Below the pieces are notes generated by a model, which made no database searches, was not told where the DNA came from, and saw nothing but the letters and a program-made list of their open reading frames with translations. Below are positions 60,908 through 64,000 of a stretch of 64,000 bases of DNA, one piece after another. Origin of the DNA: Roseibium algicola (GTDB lineage Bacteria; Pseudomonadota; Alphaproteobacteria; Rhizobiales; Stappiaceae). The position numbers were made by a program, and so were the translations under genes. Position 1 is the stretch's first letter. Every line of letters begins with the position of its first letter. The stretch is taken from positions 3,749,001 through 3,813,000 of the forward strand of contig NZ_CP019630.1 in the NCBI RefSeq assembly GCF_001999245.1. Direction: 5' to 3'.

Positions 60908-61720
60908 TCAGGAAACGCCCAGGAAGGGATAAGGCCCCGGAAAGGCGCCGACCGGAATGAGGTGGGTCAGGAAACCATCGTCTCGCCATTCGTGAAGCAG
61001 CATCCCGCCGGGTTCCTTGGTCAGGCTGTTGCCAGCGTTGGTGCGCTGGTCCAGCGTGACCGCATGCGAGGTGCCGGGGCAGACCTGACACAGGCTGCCG
61101 GAAAAGAGGCCGGCGATGGAGCGGTGCAGATGGCCGCAGACAAGCCGAACCTGCCCGGAATGAAGGGAGAGGGCGGTGCCCAGGCTGTCTGCGTCGTGCA
61201 GGTTCTGCGCGTCCATCGCCCTGATCCCCACGGCAAAGGGAGGGTGATGAAAACCGACTATCGCGGGTTTGTCGCCAAGACCGGAGAGCGCGTCCGTCAG
61301 GAAGGACAGGGTTGCCGGTTCAAGTGTGCCATGCGCTGCGCTTTCGGTAAGGCTGTCGAGCCCGACAACGGCAAAGTCTTCAAAATCGATCTGCCAGTCC
61401 AGGGGGCCGGTGCGGGGCATCCACTGTGCGTCTGCGAAGCTCTCCCGCATCGGCTCGCGCCGGTCGTGGTTGCCCGGCAGCACCCTGTAGGGCAGGTCGA
61501 GGTCCGCCATCAGCATCTTGAAGCGGTCGTATTCTTCTGGCGTTCCATGTTCGGTCAGGTCACCGGTAACGATCACGAGGTCGACTGGACCGATCTGCGG
61601 CAGCAGGTGGTTGATTGTGGCGACCGTTTCGGCAAGGGCCGCGGCCGTGTCGACCTGTCCGTAGGCGAGTGCTCCTTCAGGAACAATGTGGGTGTCTGAA
61701 ATCTGAATGATCTTGGTCAT
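60908..61720 (-). CDS. Metallophosphoesterase (phosphodiesterase, GpdQ/CpdA-like)
   Basis: The 270-residue protein has the calcineurin-like metal motifs: ISDTHI with Asp9 and His11, VTGDLTEHG with Asp52-type ligand, PGNHDRR, GFHHPP and CGHLHRS. The family hydrolyses phosphodiesters such as glycerophosphodiesters or cyclic nucleotides with two metal ions. It has no signal peptide. Its start overlaps the ABC ATPase stop (ATGA), so an intracellular role on a compound brought in by that importer is likely, for example a glycerophosphodiester. Confidence 0.88.
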   Translation of the reverse strand: MTKIIQISDTHIVPEGALAYGQVDTAAALAETVATINHLLPQIGPVDLVIVTGDLTEHGTPEEYDRFKMLMADLDLPYRVLPGNHDRREPMRESFADAQWMPRTGPLDWQIDFEDFAVVGLDSLTESAAHGTLEPATLSFLTDALSGLGDKPAIVGFHHPPFAVGIRAMDAQNLHDADSLGTALSLHSGQVRLVCGHLHRSIAGLFSGSLCQVCPGTSHAVTLDQRTNAGNSLTKEPGGMLLHEWRDDGFLTHLIPVGAFPGPYPFLGVS

Positions 61721-62760
61721 GAATGGGTCGATGTCTGGTCTGCAAGGAAGATGAGGTCGGAGGGATCAATGGTGAGGCGCACGGTGCTGCCGGTTTCAGG
61801 GGCTGTCCTGCCCGGGTGCTGAAGATAGAGAAGGCCGGCATCCGGAAGGACGCCGCCCACGGCGAGACGGAAATGACCGCCCGAGAACGTGACGGTTTCC
61901 ACTGTTCCCGACAAGGATCCTGTCTGGTCTAGCCGGACGTTTTCCGACCGTATGTAAGCTGTTTTGCCGGCGGCGCCAGCGGGAAGCTTCAGCTGCCCGC
62001 CAGGCAGCTGCAGTACATCGTTTTCCATGTGTCCGGTCAATGGCATGGCGTTGCCGATGAAGCGGGCGACGAAGGCATTGGCCGGAGTGTGGTACAGCTC
62101 TTCTGGCCTGCCGACCTGAAGCATGGTTCCGTTCGACATCACCGCGATCCGGTCCGCGATTGCCATCGCCTCGCTCTGGTCGTGGGTGACGAAAACAGCC
62201 GTGATCCGGAACTGCCGCAGCATTGCGGCCAGTTCGTCACGCAGGTTGTCGCGCAAGGCGGCGTCCAGCGCGGACAGGGGTTCGTCCAGCAGCAGGATCC
62301 TGGGGCGCGGTGCGACGGCACGGGCCAGGGCCACCCGTTGGCGTTGCCCGCCCGAAAGGGCATGTGTCGGCCGGTCGGCGTAGTCGGTAAGGCGGCACAG
62401 GCTCAGCACCTCGTTCACACGTTGCCGGCGTTCTTCCGCCGGCACTTTTCTAACCTTCAGGCCGTAGCCGACATTCGCGCGCACGCTCATGTTGGGAAAG
62501 AGCGCATAGGACTGAAACACCATGCCGACATTGCGATGTTCCACGGCAAGTCCGGTCACGTCGGTCTCGTCGAACCGGATCCGGCTGCCCGCATCGGGGC
62601 GCTCCAGTCCGGCAATGATGCGCAGCAGGGTCGTCTTGCCACAGCCGGAAGGACCGAGCAGCGACAGGATTTCGCCGGGACCGACGGTCAGATTGGTCGG
62701 GCAGAGAGCCCGCGTGCCATCGGCAAAGGTCTTGGCGGCGTTTTCGATTGTCAGGGTCAT
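61717..62760 (-). CDS. ABC transporter ATP-binding protein (spermidine/iron importer type)
   Basis: The 347-residue ATPase has Walker A GPSGCGKTT, Q-loop MVFQSYALFPNMSV, signature LSGGQRQRVALARA, Walker B ILLLDEPLSALD and switch VTHDQSEA. A C-terminal TOBE-type regulatory domain follows (IGNAMPLTGHM to the end). This is the PotA/FbpC/PhnT branch. The ATG at 62760 overlaps the permease stop (ATGA) and is preceded by AAGGATCGCTCA; the frame extends to 62793. Confidence 0.92.
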   Translation of the reverse strand: MTLTIENAAKTFADGTRALCPTNLTVGPGEILSLLGPSGCGKTTLLRIIAGLERPDAGSRIRFDETDVTGLAVEHRNVGMVFQSYALFPNMSVRANVGYGLKVRKVPAEERRQRVNEVLSLCRLTDYADRPTHALSGGQRQRVALARAVAPRPRILLLDEPLSALDAALRDNLRDELAAMLRQFRITAVFVTHDQSEAMAIADRIAVMSNGTMLQVGRPEELYHTPANAFVARFIGNAMPLTGHMENDVLQLPGGQLKLPAGAAGKTAYIRSENVRLDQTGSLSGTVETVTFSGGHFRLAVGGVLPDAGLLYLQHPGRTAPETGSTVRLTIDPSDLIFLADQTSTHS

Positions 62761-63548
62761 TGAGCGATCCTTTGCGCTCTGGCGGAGGCCCATTGCATGG
62801 CCATCAACAGCGGCACGATCATCGCGAAGAAGATGAGCGTATAGGCGGAGGCGACTTCCAGCCGCATGGAGGCATAGCTGTCGGCAAGACCGACCGGCAG
62901 GGTTTTCAGATAAGGCGTGTGCAACATCCAGGTGAGGTTGAATTCGCCGATGGAGAGCGTCACCACGGTCAGGGCACCAGCCAGGATGCCCGGCATGGCA
63001 TTGGGGATGATCACCGTTCGAAACCGCGTGAAGGCAGACGCGCCAAGTGTCGCCGCGCTTTCTTCAAGGCTGCGGAAATCCATGGCCATCAGAACGGCCA
63101 GGACGGATCGCACCATGAACGGCAGCGTGTAGAGAACATGGCCGACGAGGATGAAGGTCCAGGACGTGCGGAACCCGGACAAGGTTCCGTAGAGCTGCAA
63201 GAGCGCGAGTGCCAGTGCGAGGCCGGGAATGGCGAGCGGCAACGAGATGAACTCTTCCAGCAGGCGCGACAGGCGTCCGGGATTCCTGGCAAGGGCGTAG
63301 GCCGCCGGAACGCCGATCACCAGCGTGACGGCAAGGCAGGCTATCGCGAGCCAGAGCGACAGGAAGATGCTGGCGGAATATAACTCCCAGACCCGCCCGA
63401 TCCATTTCAGGGTCAGGCCAGAGGAAAGACCGCGAAAGTAGTTGGCTGTTACCCCGGCCAGGATCGACTGGATGGCCGGGACCAGCAGAAAGGCCGCAAT
63501 GACAAGCGTGACCGCGCATTGCAGCCACCAGGCGAGGGATCTTTTCAC
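62757..63548 (-). CDS. ABC transporter permease (second membrane subunit)
   Basis: The 263-residue protein has six hydrophobic helices (LQCAVTLVIAAFLLVPAIQSI is the first) and the EAA-type loop FRSLEESAATLGASAFTRFRTVIIPNAMPG, which contacts the ATPase. It corresponds to PotC/PhnV-type permeases. The start is GTG at 63548 with GGGAGGCTGAC upstream, just after the stop of the first permease. The frame runs further upstream to 63581 but would overlap that gene. Confidence 0.9.
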   Translation of the reverse strand: MKRSLAWWLQCAVTLVIAAFLLVPAIQSILAGVTANYFRGLSSGLTLKWIGRVWELYSASIFLSLWLAIACLAVTLVIGVPAAYALARNPGRLSRLLEEFISLPLAIPGLALALALLQLYGTLSGFRTSWTFILVGHVLYTLPFMVRSVLAVLMAMDFRSLEESAATLGASAFTRFRTVIIPNAMPGILAGALTVVTLSIGEFNLTWMLHTPYLKTLPVGLADSYASMRLEVASAYTLIFFAMIVPLLMAMQWASARAQRIAQ

Positions 63549-63549
63549 G

Positions 63550-64000
63550 TCAGCCTCCCGCCGCAACCGTCGTTCCTGCAAAACTGCGGGCGATGTAAAG
63601 CAGGGCCCAGGTCACAAGGCCAAGCATAACGGACAGGGCTGACGCCATGGCGATGTTCGCCGACAGGGTGAATTCGGTATAGATCACCATCGGCAGGACA
63701 TCGATATTGGTTGCCAGCGTGAAGGCGGTTCCGAAGGCTCCCATGGCGGTGGCAAAGGCGATTGCACCGGCGGCAACGAGGGACGGGGCAAGACCGGGCA
63801 GGATCACGTCGATGAGAATGCGCCACGGCGATGCGCCCAGGGTGCGGGCGGCTTCTTCCAGCGCGGGGTCGAGTTTTTCGACCGCGGCCATCACCGTCAG
63901 CAGGACGCGCGGGATGGAAAAATAGAGATAGCCGAGAAAGAGGCCTGTCAGCGAATAGGCGAACACGATGTGTCCGGGCAATAGCTGGTTGAACAGCCCC
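63550..64000 (-). CDS. ABC transporter permease (first membrane subunit), 5' part beyond the window
   Basis: This is the last 150 codons of a permease whose start lies past base 64000. The visible part begins GLFNQLLPGHIVFAYSLTGL and contains the loop LDPALEEAARTLGASPWRILIDVILPGLAPS that docks the ATPase, plus two more helices (TAMGAFGTAFTLATNIDVL, IAMASALSVMLGLVTWALLYI). It pairs with the second permease. A TTG at 63981 opens an internal frame but is not the start. The periplasmic binding protein of this importer is probably upstream, outside the window. Confidence 0.9.
   Translation of the reverse strand, partial: GLFNQLLPGHIVFAYSLTGLFLGYLYFSIPRVLLTVMAAVEKLDPALEEAARTLGASPWRILIDVILPGLAPSLVAAGAIAFATAMGAFGTAFTLATNIDVLPMVIYTEFTLSANIAMASALSVMLGLVTWALLYIARSFAGTTVAAGG

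Overview
The window is GC-rich, tightly packed bacterial DNA with frequent ATGA and ATG-N-TGA start/stop overlaps. The gene content points to an alphaproteobacterium: TakP-type Tat-exported TRAP binding proteins, a HutF-type histidine pathway, an alphaproteobacterial formate dehydrogenase locus with DUF3305, DUF3306, DUF6494 and DUF6505 proteins, TctDE/TctCBA, and rhizobial-type palindromic intergenic repeats. A Roseibium/Labrenzia/Stappia-like member of the Hyphomicrobiales is my best guess. This is inference from gene content, not a database result. I see no rRNA, tRNA, insertion sequence, prophage or CRISPR array.

Layout. (1) 1-2.8 kb, minus strand: an uncharacterised operon made of a Nudix hydrolase, a PhoU-like/aminoglycoside-phosphotransferase-like fusion, an ATP-grasp protein and the first 89 codons of an HprK-related kinase. 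It resembles the predicted 'GAK' system. (2) 3.5-13 kb: an RpiR regulator divergent from a catabolic operon coding for an N-formylglutamate amidohydrolase-family enzyme, a TRAP transporter (Q, M, P), a glutamine-synthetase-family ligase, an aldehyde dehydrogenase and an iron alcohol dehydrogenase. It ends at a textbook terminator. I propose a gamma-glutamylated amine or amino-alcohol pathway. (3) 13.2-18.8 kb: a membrane AraC regulator, an alpha/beta hydrolase, a membrane protein, a PhzF-family protein and a beta-lactamase-family serine hydrolase.

(4) 19-35.8 kb: a large formate dehydrogenase region. Maturation-type genes (DUF6505, biotin/lipoate-ligase-like, Mrp, DUF6494, a four-cluster ferredoxin-type protein, DUF3305, DUF3306, TorD-like chaperone, small Tat protein) flank fdhABC. 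They are joined by two unusual c-type cytochrome fusions, a 42-residue membrane peptide, and a convergent tungstate ABC importer (tupBCA) that would supply the metal. A 13-bp sequence is shared between the fdh-side and tup promoters. (5) 35.9-39.5 kb: a second TakP-like TRAP transporter. (6) 39.7-47.1 kb: a complete hut system (hutIHGU divergent from hutF-hutC) with a palindromic operator candidate in the divergent promoter.

(7) 47.2-50.3 kb: a small accessory island with a Tse3-like type VI secretion muramidase effector, its lipoprotein immunity partner and one unknown gene. (8) 50.6-54.1 kb: a LysR regulator divergent from a class II aldolase and an orphan family-5 solute-binding protein. 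(9) 54.3-60.9 kb: tctCBA tricarboxylate-type transport divergent from tctDE plus a regulatory-looking periplasmic binding protein. (10) 60.9-64 kb: an iron/spermidine-type ABC importer with a metallophosphoesterase; its first permease runs off the window edge.

The overall picture is of a nutritionally versatile heterotroph. It has many binding-protein-dependent importers for carboxylates and amino compounds, each with its own regulator, and it can draw electrons from formate.
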